A stretch of 64,000 nt of DNA from contig CAYWWK010000001.1 of the NCBI GenBank assembly GCA_964462135.1, positions 1 to 64,000 of the forward strand, given 5' to 3'. This DNA is from MGBC163016 sp964462135 (GTDB lineage Bacteria > Actinomycetota > Coriobacteriia > Coriobacteriales > Eggerthellaceae). The notes beneath the pieces were generated by a model. The model worked only from the letters and a program-made list of their open reading frames with translations. It did not search any database and was not told the origin of the DNA. This document shows positions 7,485 through 15,357 of the stretch, piece after piece (position 1 is the first letter of the stretch; each line of letters opens with the position of its first letter). The position numbers were made by a program, and so were the translations under genes.

Positions 7485-8522
7485 ATGAAGAGTGCCATCA
7501 GCATAGCGGGTGCGAAGGGTCTGCGTCGGAGCATGCTGGCAAGGCTGTTCGCCTTGGTGTGCGCCTTGGTTCTTGTGACGGGAGGCGTAGGCTGCGCTTC
7601 CGAGAGTGCCTCTGAGAGTGGCACTCCAGCCCAGGCACCTTCCGAGGCAGCTGAGGTTGTTGAGGATGCGCCTCAGGGAGATGTATCTGACACAGCGCCA
7701 GGCGATGTGGCTGCGCCTTCTCCCATTTCGACCCCTTCAGCGTTCTCAATACCCACCTATACCGGTGAGGATCACGTCGAATGCAATGGCGGCATTCCTA
7801 CCTTCACGGCCGAGGACCTTGCTCGGTCCACCTTCGAGGAATATGCACCCCTTGACCAGTACGGCCGGGCAACAGGCGCCTTCGCCTTGGTGAGCGACGA
7901 GACGCGTCCTGCCGCCAATGAAAGCCGTCCCTCCATCAGCAGTGTGCATCCTTCCGGTTGGCACAAGACGAACTACGCCGAAGTGAATGGTGGGAGCCTG
8001 TACAACCGCAGCCATCTGATCGCCTGGTCTCTCAGTGCCGAGGGGGCCAACCCAGGCAACCTCATCACGGGCACGACGCATATGAACCAAGTGATCATGC
8101 AACGTTTCGAGAATGAGATCCGCAACTACATCTCCAATACGGGCAACCATGTTCTCATGCGGGTGACCCCTGTGTATGAGGGTGCGAATCTGGTAGCCAC
8201 GGGGGTGCACTACGAGGCCCAGTCAATCGAGGATGGTGGTCAGGCCATCCGTTTCAATGCGTTCATGTGGAACATCCAGCCGGGCATCGGCATCGACTAT
8301 GCCACGGGGGAGAGCTGGGTTGAAGAGGCCAGTTCGGCGTCCGCGCAGGCGTTGCCTGACACATCCCCAAGATACATCCTCAATACACGCTCGAAGAAGT
8401 TCCACTATCCAGATTGTCCTTCTGTGGCGAAGATGAAGGATACCAACAAGCATCCGTCTTCACTTTCGCGTGAAGAGCTCATCGCACAGGGCTATACCCC
8501 GTGCGGCAATTGCAACCCTTGA
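7485..8522 (+). CDS. Secreted DNA/RNA non-specific endonuclease (NucA/EndA-like lipoprotein)
   Basis: The 345-residue precursor has a long signal segment (LARLFALVCALVLVTGGVGC) ending in a lipobox cysteine, a Ser/Ala/Pro-rich spacer to about residue 90, and a beta-beta-alpha nuclease domain. The active-site motif is NGGSLYNRSHLIAWSL, the EndA-type version of DRGH, with NLITGTTHMNQ downstream as the metal-binding Asn region. The last 55 residues (YILNTRSKKFHYPDCPSV ... CGNCNP) form a Cys/His motif like the Ada-type metal-binding tail found on similar secreted proteins. The function is extracellular nucleic-acid degradation or nutrient scavenging. A TATAAT at 7471-7476 lies only 8 nt before the ATG, so the mRNA may be leaderless. 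Confidence 0.8.
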   Translation: MKSAISIAGAKGLRRSMLARLFALVCALVLVTGGVGCASESASESGTPAQAPSEAAEVVEDAPQGDVSDTAPGDVAAPSPISTPSAFSIPTYTGEDHVECNGGIPTFTAEDLARSTFEEYAPLDQYGRATGAFALVSDETRPAANESRPSISSVHPSGWHKTNYAEVNGGSLYNRSHLIAWSLSAEGANPGNLITGTTHMNQVIMQRFENEIRNYISNTGNHVLMRVTPVYEGANLVATGVHYEAQSIEDGGQAIRFNAFMWNIQPGIGIDYATGESWVEEASSASAQALPDTSPRYILNTRSKKFHYPDCPSVAKMKDTNKHPSSLSREELIAQGYTPCGNCNP

Positions 8523-8605
8523 GAAGCCATTGTCGTTCCACGTCGTCTGCATAAAACGGCGTGGATGCAAGCGCGCTGCCGGATCAGAACTGGTGGCATA
8601 CCCGT

Positions 8606-9292
8606 CTAGAAGAGTGGAAGTCTGAGTTGGGAATCATCCGGGGGCTGCGCATGCACGGGCTTGCTTGTCAATGATATGCGCGACCGATCCGCCAGCTGCG
8701 CGAGCCGCTGGATTGGTGTTTCCGGATCAAGCCAAAGAGCCGCTTCCGCCATCGTGAGCACCAAAGGCATGCGATTGTGAAGAGGCGCCACGTCTTGGTT
8801 GGGATTCGTGGTAACCACGGCGAATCGCTCCTCAGATCGGATTGCCGCAAGGAAAAGGGGGCCGGCGTCAGGGGATCCGAAGACATAGCGCTGCTTCACC
8901 GGGCGCCCTGTCTTCGCGTTCTTCGCCATCTGCGTTGCATGCGTTTCAAAGAAGGTGCTGCAGGGGAGCATGCATCGGCTGGTCGCGAGCGCATTGCCCC
9001 ATGACTTGCCCCCTCTGAGCAATGATTCGATGCGGGCATTGAAGACGGGACCGCCGCTCTTCCAAGGCTGCGGAATGCCGAAATCGAGGCTTTCCACTTC
9101 CAGTCCATAGATTCCATCCGAAGAAGTGCTGATGAGCGCCACTGGAGCGTTCATGCCAGGATAGACCACCCGATGCCTTTGGGTGTCTTGGTCGGCAACG
9201 GTCTTTGGGGGGAGGACCCCCATCATATCGGCCAGCGAATCCAAAGCGATTTCGAGATTCTTCCTTTTGCAAAAGGTGAAGCTGTTGCACAT
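8606..9292 (-). CDS. SRAP (SOS response-associated peptidase) YedK/HMCES family
   Basis: The start is fixed by the family rule that Cys2 is catalytic: the frame's MCNSFTF begins at 9292, although the open frame continues upstream. The 228-residue protein has the other SRAP hallmarks: FNARIESLL, CMLPCSTFFETH with the catalytic Glu, and the His in LHNRMPLVL, followed by WLDP. SRAP proteins form a thiazolidine crosslink to abasic sites in single-stranded DNA, protecting it during replication. There is no obvious LexA box. The ribosome site is weak. It lies between a nuclease and a metal importer with no clear link to either. Confidence 0.85.
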   Translation of the reverse strand: MCNSFTFCKRKNLEIALDSLADMMGVLPPKTVADQDTQRHRVVYPGMNAPVALISTSSDGIYGLEVESLDFGIPQPWKSGGPVFNARIESLLRGGKSWGNALATSRCMLPCSTFFETHATQMAKNAKTGRPVKQRYVFGSPDAGPLFLAAIRSEERFAVVTTNPNQDVAPLHNRMPLVLTMAEAALWLDPETPIQRLAQLADRSRISLTSKPVHAQPPDDSQLRLPLF

Positions 9293-9454
9293 CTCTGGCT
9301 TGCATCCTTGCTCTAGGTAGTTGATTGCTTTGTAGAAGCGGATTATAGCAAGCGAGGATGCTCTCAGAGGACCTGAGGGGCATGAGGAAGGCATATGGCA
9401 TGTTCCGTGCCACGAAGCAGCAGTCCCTTGCCATATAGCCAATCGTGAAAATCC

Positions 9455-9523
9455 TTCACTTTTATATCCTTATTTGTATATAATACATATACGGAAATAA
9501 ATCTTATATGAGAATAATATAAG
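9455..9523 (+). promoter_or_regulatory. Promoter and operator candidate of the FecCD-type importer
   Basis: A -35 TTCACT (9455-9460), 18-bp spacer and extended -10 TATAAT (9479-9484) lie in a strikingly AT-rich stretch. CTTATAT (9503-9509) and ATATAAG (9517-9523) form an inverted repeat next to the ribosome site AAGAAGG. Metal-dependent repression would fit the genes, but the repeat is not a consensus Fur or DtxR box. Confidence 0.55.
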
Positions 9524-9540
9524 AAGGCGAATCCGGTTCC

Positions 9541-10596
9541 ATGAGAAAAGCTGACAAGCAGGAGAGTGTGATCTGCAAGCGCAGGTCCCGGTCCAACGCT
9601 CAAGCAGATATGATCATCTTGGTCATGGCTGCTGTCATGGTCGCAATCGCCGTGGTCTCGCTCATGCTCGGTCGCTATCCGATCGACCCGCTCCAAGCCA
9701 TTGCCATGCTGACTGATCAGATAGTCCCTGTGGATCACACCTGGACAGAGCAACAGGAAACCCTCTTCTTCAATGTACGGCTTCCTCGAATCCTGATGGC
9801 GCTTATGGTGGGGTGCTGCCTGTCGGTGGCAGGCACTGCCTATCAAGGCACCTTTCAGAATCCCTTGGTGTCTCCTGACATCCTAGGGGCAAGCCAAGGT
9901 GCCGCCTTTGGAGCGGCGGTGGCCATCCTTGCCGGCTTCACCGGTGCCATGGTTTCCGTCTCGGCATTCTGCTTCGCTCTGTTCACCGTGTTTCTCGTGC
10001 TGTTGATCAGCTCACGCGCCAAGGGCAATCACATGATGGTGGTCGTGCTGGCTGGCGTCATGGTCAGCTCGCTTTTCCAAGCAGGCGTCTCCTACGCCAA
10101 ATTGGTGGCCGACCCCACTGATGAGCTGGCAGATATCACGTACTGGCTTATGGGCAGCCTGACCGGAGCTAAGATGTCCCAGGTAGGGGTGGTCTTTCCC
10201 ATCCTGCTGGTGGGTTGTCTCGTGCTCTTCGCGCTTCGGTGGCGCATCAACATTCTGACGATGGGCGATGATGAGGCCTCCACCATGGGTGTGAATGCAC
10301 GCCTCATTCGCATCCTCGTCATCATCGCCGCCACGTTCATCACAGCTGCCTGCGTATCCGTGACGGGGATGATCGGATGGGTTGGTCTGGTCATCCCGCA
10401 TCTTTGCCGCATGATGGTGGGGGCTGATTATCGCAAGCTCATTCCTGCATCCATGTTCATGGGAGCGGGATTCCTCCTTCTGGTAGATGACATCGCACGC
10501 TTGGCAACGACAGCTGAGATTCCCATTGGAATTCTCACGGCCTTTGTGGGTGCCCCGTTCTTCCTGTACCTCATCACGCGGAAGAAGAAGCTATGA
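9541..10596 (+). CDS. FecCD-family permease of iron/siderophore/cobalamin ABC importer
   Basis: The 351-residue membrane protein has about ten hydrophobic segments beginning near residue 22. Family motifs are FNVRLPRILMALMVG, LVSPDILGASQGAAFG and ITAACVSVTGMIGWVGLVIP followed by HLCRMMVGADYRKLIP, the coupling region for the ATPase. FecCD permeases dimerise and carry ferric-siderophore, heme or corrinoid across the inner membrane. It overlaps the ATPase gene by 4 bp, and a binding lipoprotein completes the operon. The substrate is not readable from sequence; the AT-rich operator-bearing promoter hints at metal regulation. Confidence 0.9.
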   Translation: MRKADKQESVICKRRSRSNAQADMIILVMAAVMVAIAVVSLMLGRYPIDPLQAIAMLTDQIVPVDHTWTEQQETLFFNVRLPRILMALMVGCCLSVAGTAYQGTFQNPLVSPDILGASQGAAFGAAVAILAGFTGAMVSVSAFCFALFTVFLVLLISSRAKGNHMMVVVLAGVMVSSLFQAGVSYAKLVADPTDELADITYWLMGSLTGAKMSQVGVVFPILLVGCLVLFALRWRINILTMGDDEASTMGVNARLIRILVIIAATFITAACVSVTGMIGWVGLVIPHLCRMMVGADYRKLIPASMFMGAGFLLLVDDIARLATTAEIPIGILTAFVGAPFFLYLITRKKKL

Positions 10597-11378
10597 GCAT
10601 TCACGTTCAGAATCTTTCCTTCTCGTATGGAAGTCATGAAGTACTCCATGACCTCACCTTCGACATTCCTGATGGCATGCTGGTGAATGTGCTTGGTCCG
10701 AATGGCGTGGGGAAATCAACGCTCTTCCGCTGCATCCTGGGGTTGGAGCAGCGCTATTCAGGAAACGTGTTCGTGAACGGGAAGAACATCAAGGAGCTGT
10801 CCATCAGGGAGCGAGCGAGGGAGATCTCCTATATCCCACAGTCCCATGCACCTGTGTACGACTATGAGGTGCTTGATGTGGTGCTCATGGCAACGGGCAG
10901 CGATCTCAAGATGCTGTCGAACCCCGGATGCGCTCAGCGTGCGCGTGCCTATGAGGCTCTCGAGCGCATCGGCATCCAGAGATTCGCGCATCGGAAGTAC
11001 ACGCAGATCTCAGGGGGCGAACAGCAGCTGGTCCTCGTGGCACGCGCCTTGGCGCAGAATGCCCGAACCATCGTCATGGATGAACCTACCAGCGCATTGG
11101 ATTACGGCAATACGGTCCGTGTCCTTTCCTGCGTCCGGCAATTGGCTCGGGAGGGGCTTTCCATCGTGCAGTCAACCCACAATCCCGACCATGCGTTTCT
11201 CTATTCCGATAAAACCTTGGTGTTGAAGGATGGGCGTGTGGATGCGTTCGGTGACCCGAAAGAGGTCATTACCTCAGAGTTGATCAGTGGCCTGTACAGC
11301 GTAGAGGTGGAAGTCAACTCCTTGTACGGTGACAAGGTGCGTGTTTGCGTGCCTCTGCACGAAATAGACCCGGAATAG
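10593..11378 (+). CDS. ABC importer ATPase (FepC/BtuD type)
   Basis: The 261-residue ATPase starts within the permease stop (ATGA). Walker A is LGPNGVGKSTLFR, the Q-loop is YIPQSHAP, the signature is QISGGEQQLVLVARALA, Walker B is TIVMDEPTSALD and the switch is STHNPDHA. The signature's Gln after GGE and the short length are standard for metallophore importers. It works with the FecCD permease directly upstream and the binding protein 25 nt downstream. The C-terminus (residues 215-261) carries a short extra domain usual for this class. Confidence 0.9.
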   Translation: MSIHVQNLSFSYGSHEVLHDLTFDIPDGMLVNVLGPNGVGKSTLFRCILGLEQRYSGNVFVNGKNIKELSIRERAREISYIPQSHAPVYDYEVLDVVLMATGSDLKMLSNPGCAQRARAYEALERIGIQRFAHRKYTQISGGEQQLVLVARALAQNARTIVMDEPTSALDYGNTVRVLSCVRQLAREGLSIVQSTHNPDHAFLYSDKTLVLKDGRVDAFGDPKEVITSELISGLYSVEVEVNSLYGDKVRVCVPLHEIDPE

Positions 11379-11402
11379 ACAGGATCGGACAAAGGAGGAG
11401 CT

Positions 11403-12548
11403 ATGGGTCTTGAATCGCATGGAACCATGAGGAAGAGGATGGCGAAGGGAGGGCTTGCGATACTCTGCGCGGTTGCGCTTTGCTTTGGCGTTCTTGGCAT
11501 GAGCGGATGCGCGAATCAGGCATCCCAAGAAGGATCGGCATCGTCAGATGCACAGGCCAGCCAAGATGCCACGCGCATCTTCACCGATTCTTTGGGTCGT
11601 GAAGTGGAACTGCCAGCGCAGATTGACAAGATCTGCCCATCAGGGCACACGGCTCAGCAGGTGCTGCTCACCATGGCACCCGATCTCATGGTGGGGCTTT
11701 CCCAGCCACTGACCGATGATCAGCTCAAGATCTTCGGCGAGAAGTTCAAGGACTATCCGGTGTTCGGAGCCGTCTTGGGAGCCAAAGACGATTTCAATCG
11801 CGAAGCAGTGGCCGCAGCCGAGCCTCAAGTGATCATCGACACCGGTGAGGTGAAGAAGGATACCCAGGAGAGCTTGGATGCCCTGCAGGAGCAGCTGGGC
11901 ATCCCTGTGGTGTTCGTGGAGGCATATCTGAAGGATTACGGTGCCGCCTATCAGACGTTGGGTGAGTTGCTGAACATGGAAGAGCGTGGCCAGGAGCTGT
12001 CCCAGTACTGCACTGATGTGTACAAGAAAGTAGAAGACACCATGGCCACCATCCCTGAGTCGGAGCGCGTGAACATGGCATACCTTCTGGGTGACAATGG
12101 TTTGAACGCCATTGCCAAGACGTCCGTGCAGGCGCAGGTGATCGACATGGTTGCGAACAACGTCGTCGTGGTGGACGACGCATCCGGCAAGGGCAATGGC
12201 AATGAGATCAGCCTTGAGCAGATAGCGGTATGGAACCCTGACCTCATCATCTTCCAGAAGGGAAGCATCTACAACACGGTAGGAGACGATCCTGCCTGGC
12301 AGGGCATCGCGGCCATCGCCAATGACAATTACTACGAGGTGCCCAATAACCCATGGTGCTGGATGAACAATCCGCCGACTGTGAACCAGCTCATGGGCAT
12401 GCAATGGCTTCCGCGCCTGCTCTACCCTGATGCCTTCGATGACAGTATCCAAGATGTGACGAAGGCCTATTACAGCACCATGTACAACTATGACTTAAGC
12501 GATGCGGAGCTCTCAGAGCTGCTGGAAGGAGCCCTGCTGCAAGCGTAG
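11403..12548 (+). CDS. Metallophore-binding lipoprotein (FecB/BtuF family)
   Basis: The 381-residue protein follows AAAGGAGGAGCT. The signal sequence (LAILCAVALCFGVLGMSGC) ends in a lipobox. The mature part has the periplasmic-binding type III fold: RIFTDSLGREVELP, the ICPSGHTAQQVLLTM strand, AAAEPQVIIDTGEV, and a long middle helix. It delivers substrate to the permease encoded upstream. The domain resembles iron or cobalamin binders; an F420-0 or heme specificity cannot be excluded. A hairpin at 12573-12599 follows and probably ends the operon. Confidence 0.85.
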   Translation: MGLESHGTMRKRMAKGGLAILCAVALCFGVLGMSGCANQASQEGSASSDAQASQDATRIFTDSLGREVELPAQIDKICPSGHTAQQVLLTMAPDLMVGLSQPLTDDQLKIFGEKFKDYPVFGAVLGAKDDFNREAVAAAEPQVIIDTGEVKKDTQESLDALQEQLGIPVVFVEAYLKDYGAAYQTLGELLNMEERGQELSQYCTDVYKKVEDTMATIPESERVNMAYLLGDNGLNAIAKTSVQAQVIDMVANNVVVVDDASGKGNGNEISLEQIAVWNPDLIIFQKGSIYNTVGDDPAWQGIAAIANDNYYEVPNNPWCWMNNPPTVNQLMGMQWLPRLLYPDAFDDSIQDVTKAYYSTMYNYDLSDAELSELLEGALLQA

Positions 12549-12572
12549 TTGAGGAGGAATCCCAAGGCTAGC

Positions 12573-12599
12573 AGAGGGGGGATGCGAGGCATCCCCTCT
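12573..12599 (+). terminator. Hairpin after the importer operon
   Basis: GGGGATGC and GCATCCCC pair around a 3-nt loop, extended by AGA/TCT with a bulge. No long T tract follows, so termination efficiency is uncertain. Confidence 0.45.
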
Positions 12600-12634
12600 G
12601 TCATCTGATGTCCCTTTGCAGCCATCCGTGCGTA

Positions 12635-12662
12635 TTGACTATCGGCAAACGCGCACTATAAT
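12635..12662 (+). promoter_or_regulatory. Promoter of the glycine riboswitch transcript
   Basis: TTGACT (12635-12640), a 16-bp spacer and TATAAT (12657-12662) lie about 70 nt upstream of the aptamer and give a leader of roughly 280 nt. Confidence 0.7.
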
Positions 12663-12726
12663 CCTCATCCGTAACGCAGTTCCTACGAGAAGCGCTCTGG
12701 ACGTTGATGAACAGGGCGTGGATGGG

Positions 12727-12828
12727 ACCTCTGGAGAATCCGGGGCATACGCTCAGGTGCCGAAGGTGCAAGGCTTCAGAACCATTGGGGTTCGAAGCTG
12801 AAACTCTCAGGCAAAAGGACAGAGAGAA
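12727..12828 (+). ncRNA. Glycine riboswitch aptamer (single)
   Basis: The conserved glycine-aptamer core is visible: CTCTGGAGAATCC, then AGGTGCCGAAGGTGCAA, a variable hairpin (GCTTCAG...GAAGCTG), and ACTCTCAGGCAAAAGGACAG. CTCTG near 12730 pairs with CAGAG near 12821 to close P1. Only one copy of the AGGCAAAAGG signature is present, so this is a singlet rather than the usual tandem. The preceding 12690-12726 could form the ghost-aptamer helix. It controls the AGCS symporter gene, most likely switching uptake on with glycine or off when toxic. Confidence 0.9.
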
Positions 12829-12946
12829 TGCGACTCGAGGGCTTCTCGCCTGCGCGCTGCTTCTCTTTCCGGCAACTTCCTCCAGTACTCCATCACGGAG
12901 ATCTGCGTCACGAGGTTTTGCAGCAGATGCGTGAAAGGTAGTGCAG

Positions 12947-14488
12947 ATGGAAGCGTTCGATTCGTTGCTGGCAAGCATTGACGATTTCGTATGGGGCGTC
13001 CCCCTGATGGTCCTCATCCTCTTTGGAGGACTTCTTCTGACGCTCAGATTGAAGGGCCTGCAGTTCTCCCAATTGGGACGAGCGCTGCGCTACATGTTCT
13101 CGAATGAGAAGAATGGTCCGGGTGAGGTCTCATCGTTCGGTGCGCTGTGCACGGCGCTTTCCGCCACCATCGGCACCGGCAACATCGTCGGTGTGGCGAC
13201 TGCCATCGTGGCAGGTGGTCCCGGCGCGCTCTTCTGGATGTGGCTGGCGGCCCTCTTCGGGATGGCCACGAAGTATTCCGAGGGCTTGCTTGCGGTCAAG
13301 TATCGCACGGTGCGCAAGGACAACCATGTGCTGGGTGGCCCGTTCTATTACATCGAGCGTGGCATGGGGAAAAGCTGGCGCTGGTTAGCGAAGCTGTTCG
13401 CATTCTTCGGCATGTGCGTGGGGCTTTTCGGTATCGGCACGTTCACGCAGGTGAATTCCATTTCCAGTGCGATCACCGGGTTCTTCGACCCTGACAAAGC
13501 CGCCACCGTCACGCTGTTCGGCATGGAATACTCGTGGGCAACCGTCGCGGGATCGCTTCTGCTGGCGCTCCTGGTGGCGCTGGTGCTCATTGGAGGGCTC
13601 CGTCGCATCGCAAGCGTCTCGGAGCGTATCATCCCCACCATGGTCATCATCTATCTGGTGCTTTCCGTCGTACTGATCGGTGCGAATATCACCGCGATAC
13701 CGCAGGCGTTCGTCACCATCGTGCAAAGTGCCTTCGGCTTCCAAGCGGCGGCCGGTGGCATGCTGGGTGCCATCATCATCGCCATGCAGAAAGGCATCGC
13801 ACGCGGCATCTTCTCGAACGAGGCAGGCCTCGGTTCCGCGCCTATCGCGGCTGCAGCCGCACGCACGAACGAACCGGTTCGCCAGGGTTTGATCTCCATG
13901 ACAGGCACATTCCTTGACACTATCGTCGTGTGCTCCATGACAGGCCTCGCCATCGTCGTGACGGGCGCGTATCAACTTCCTGGCCTTGAGGGAGCCGCTG
14001 TGACCACCGCAGCGTTCCAGTCAGGGCTGCCATTCGTCGATGGTCAGGTGGTGTCGTTCATCTTGATGCTGTGCCTGGCCCTCTTCGGTTTCACTACCAT
14101 TCTTGGCTGGGACTACTATGGCGAGCGCTGCCTGGAGTACTTCAGTAACGGGTCCATGAAGGCGGTCACTGTATATCGTTGGCTCTACATAGCAGCGGTC
14201 TTCATTGGGCCATACATGACCGTCTCGGCGGTTTGGACGATCGCGGACATCTTCAATGCATGCATGGCCATTCCGAACATGATCGCGCTCATTGCACTGT
14301 CTGGGGTGGTGGTGAAGGAAACGAGGAGTTACTTCGAGCGTCTGCGTGCGGCGAACGGGATCGAAGAGGATATGGCACCGCGCCCCGATGATCGGGAGGA
14401 CTGGAAGGTAGCGCCTGATGATGACGGTGATGATGATGCCGAACTGTCCGGTCCGCTCGACAATCGCCAGCTTGAACCCAGCATGTAG
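12947..14488 (+). CDS. Sodium:alanine/glycine symporter (AGCS family)
   Basis: The 513-residue membrane protein starts at ATG 12947 behind GAAAGGTAG; a GTG two codons upstream is also in frame. AGCS landmarks are FSQLGRALRYMF, ALSATIGTGNIVGVATAI, GPGALFWMWLAALFGMATKY and GIARGIFSNEAGLGSAPIAA. The tail from about residue 460 is acidic (DDDGDDDAE). The symporter imports glycine or alanine with Na+. The upstream glycine riboswitch makes glycine the likely main substrate. It forms a single-gene transcript. Confidence 0.92.
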   Translation: MEAFDSLLASIDDFVWGVPLMVLILFGGLLLTLRLKGLQFSQLGRALRYMFSNEKNGPGEVSSFGALCTALSATIGTGNIVGVATAIVAGGPGALFWMWLAALFGMATKYSEGLLAVKYRTVRKDNHVLGGPFYYIERGMGKSWRWLAKLFAFFGMCVGLFGIGTFTQVNSISSAITGFFDPDKAATVTLFGMEYSWATVAGSLLLALLVALVLIGGLRRIASVSERIIPTMVIIYLVLSVVLIGANITAIPQAFVTIVQSAFGFQAAAGGMLGAIIIAMQKGIARGIFSNEAGLGSAPIAAAAARTNEPVRQGLISMTGTFLDTIVVCSMTGLAIVVTGAYQLPGLEGAAVTTAAFQSGLPFVDGQVVSFILMLCLALFGFTTILGWDYYGERCLEYFSNGSMKAVTVYRWLYIAAVFIGPYMTVSAVWTIADIFNACMAIPNMIALIALSGVVVKETRSYFERLRAANGIEEDMAPRPDDREDWKVAPDDDGDDDAELSGPLDNRQLEPSM

Positions 14489-14543
14489 GGAGCCGCGCCC
14501 CATTGCCAAAGTCAGGTGCACCCTGCATCACCTTTTGTAGCGT

Positions 14544-14571
14544 AAGGCGTCACGCGATAAGCGTGCGCCTT
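14544..14571. terminator. Hairpin between convergent genes
   Basis: AAGGCG-CACGC and GCGTG-CGCCTT pair around GATAA with one bulged T. It lies between the convergent symporter and NTPase genes. A T-rich tract is missing on both sides, so it is a weak terminator candidate. Confidence 0.35.
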
Positions 14572-14661
14572 GCCTCACTTGGATGATGCTTATAGCACCC
14601 TCTTGTAGCGTTGGTTATCCGCGCAGCGGCGTCATGCCTCACCCGGATAGGAAGGAAACGC

Positions 14662-15321
14662 TCATTCTTCCCGTTCGTGCGGAATGCTATCTTCGAAGAT
14701 GTCCAGAATACATCGTTTTGCCTCATCGTCAGGGGAGATGAATCGGTATCCTTCCCAAGCGCTGCCGAAGTGATTCGCCACGTCCTCGGCCAAGGTGGAC
14801 CGTGCAACCACAAGGGCGTGTCGCAGGCAACCGCAAGGCCCTTCTTCAAGAAGACACATCGCCTCAGTGAGCCCCAAGCCTCGATGCAGTTCAAGCCGCC
14901 CGATCTCGTCGATGACCAGCAGCCCTGCACATTCGCTTCCGCATATTTTTACAGGCAGCTTACCAAGATGCGCATTGACCTGCGCAAGGGCCGTATCAGA
15001 GATATGCCAGCCAAGCTGCAGGCTTTCCGATTGGCTCATCTCGTCAAGGGCTCCCTGTTTCTGAGCGATATCGCGACGTGTAGCGAAATGGATGCGCGTG
15101 CCTTGGGGAAGCAGGATATTGTCAATGCCAAGCTTCTCGAAGAGAGGTTGAGAGGTTCTCTGTCGTGAAGGGTTCGTCGCATCTTCCCTTCCTCGTTCGA
15201 TCCAGACTCCTGGTGCCAGCACGCCGAAGCAGATGGCGCTCTGCTGGCGAAGCTCGTCGGTCAACTGACAGAGCCAGCGCGTCTTGCCGATCTGGACTTC
15301 ACCTGTGAGTATGAAGAGCAC
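14662..15321 (-). CDS. THEP1-like nucleoside-triphosphatase (P-loop)
   Basis: The 219-residue P-loop protein opens MLFILTGEVQIGKTRWL, a Walker A that begins almost at the N-terminus as in the NTPase_1/THEP1 family. Walker B is GLLVIDEIGRLELHRGLGL, followed by LVVARSTLAEDVANHF. Members hydrolyse NTPs; the in vivo role is poorly known, and homologues often sit with anaerobic metal or cofactor genes. The start has no strong ribosome site. A perfect inverted repeat lies at 15336-15357, just upstream, and probably contains its operator. It is divergent from nothing: the DASS gene upstream runs in the same direction. Confidence 0.75.
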   Translation of the reverse strand: MLFILTGEVQIGKTRWLCQLTDELRQQSAICFGVLAPGVWIERGREDATNPSRQRTSQPLFEKLGIDNILLPQGTRIHFATRRDIAQKQGALDEMSQSESLQLGWHISDTALAQVNAHLGKLPVKICGSECAGLLVIDEIGRLELHRGLGLTEAMCLLEEGPCGCLRHALVVARSTLAEDVANHFGSAWEGYRFISPDDEAKRCILDIFEDSIPHEREE

Positions 15322-15335
15322 GCGAACCGCCTTTG

Positions 15336-15357
15336 ATTATAGTTACATGACTATAAT
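15336..15357. promoter_or_regulatory. Perfect inverted repeat upstream of the NTPase gene
   Basis: ATTATAGT (15336-15343) and ACTATAAT (15350-15357) are perfect inverted 8-mers around TACATG. The site overlaps the DASS stop codon and lies 15 bp before the NTPase start. Each arm contains a -10-like TATAAT/TATAGT, so a bound regulator would cover a promoter. Confidence 0.5.

Noticed and set aside
11640..12452. 270-codon minus-strand frame rich in His and Val inside the binding-protein gene
   Set aside because: It is a typical shadow frame of a GC-rich gene on the other strand, with biased residue content and no start signal.
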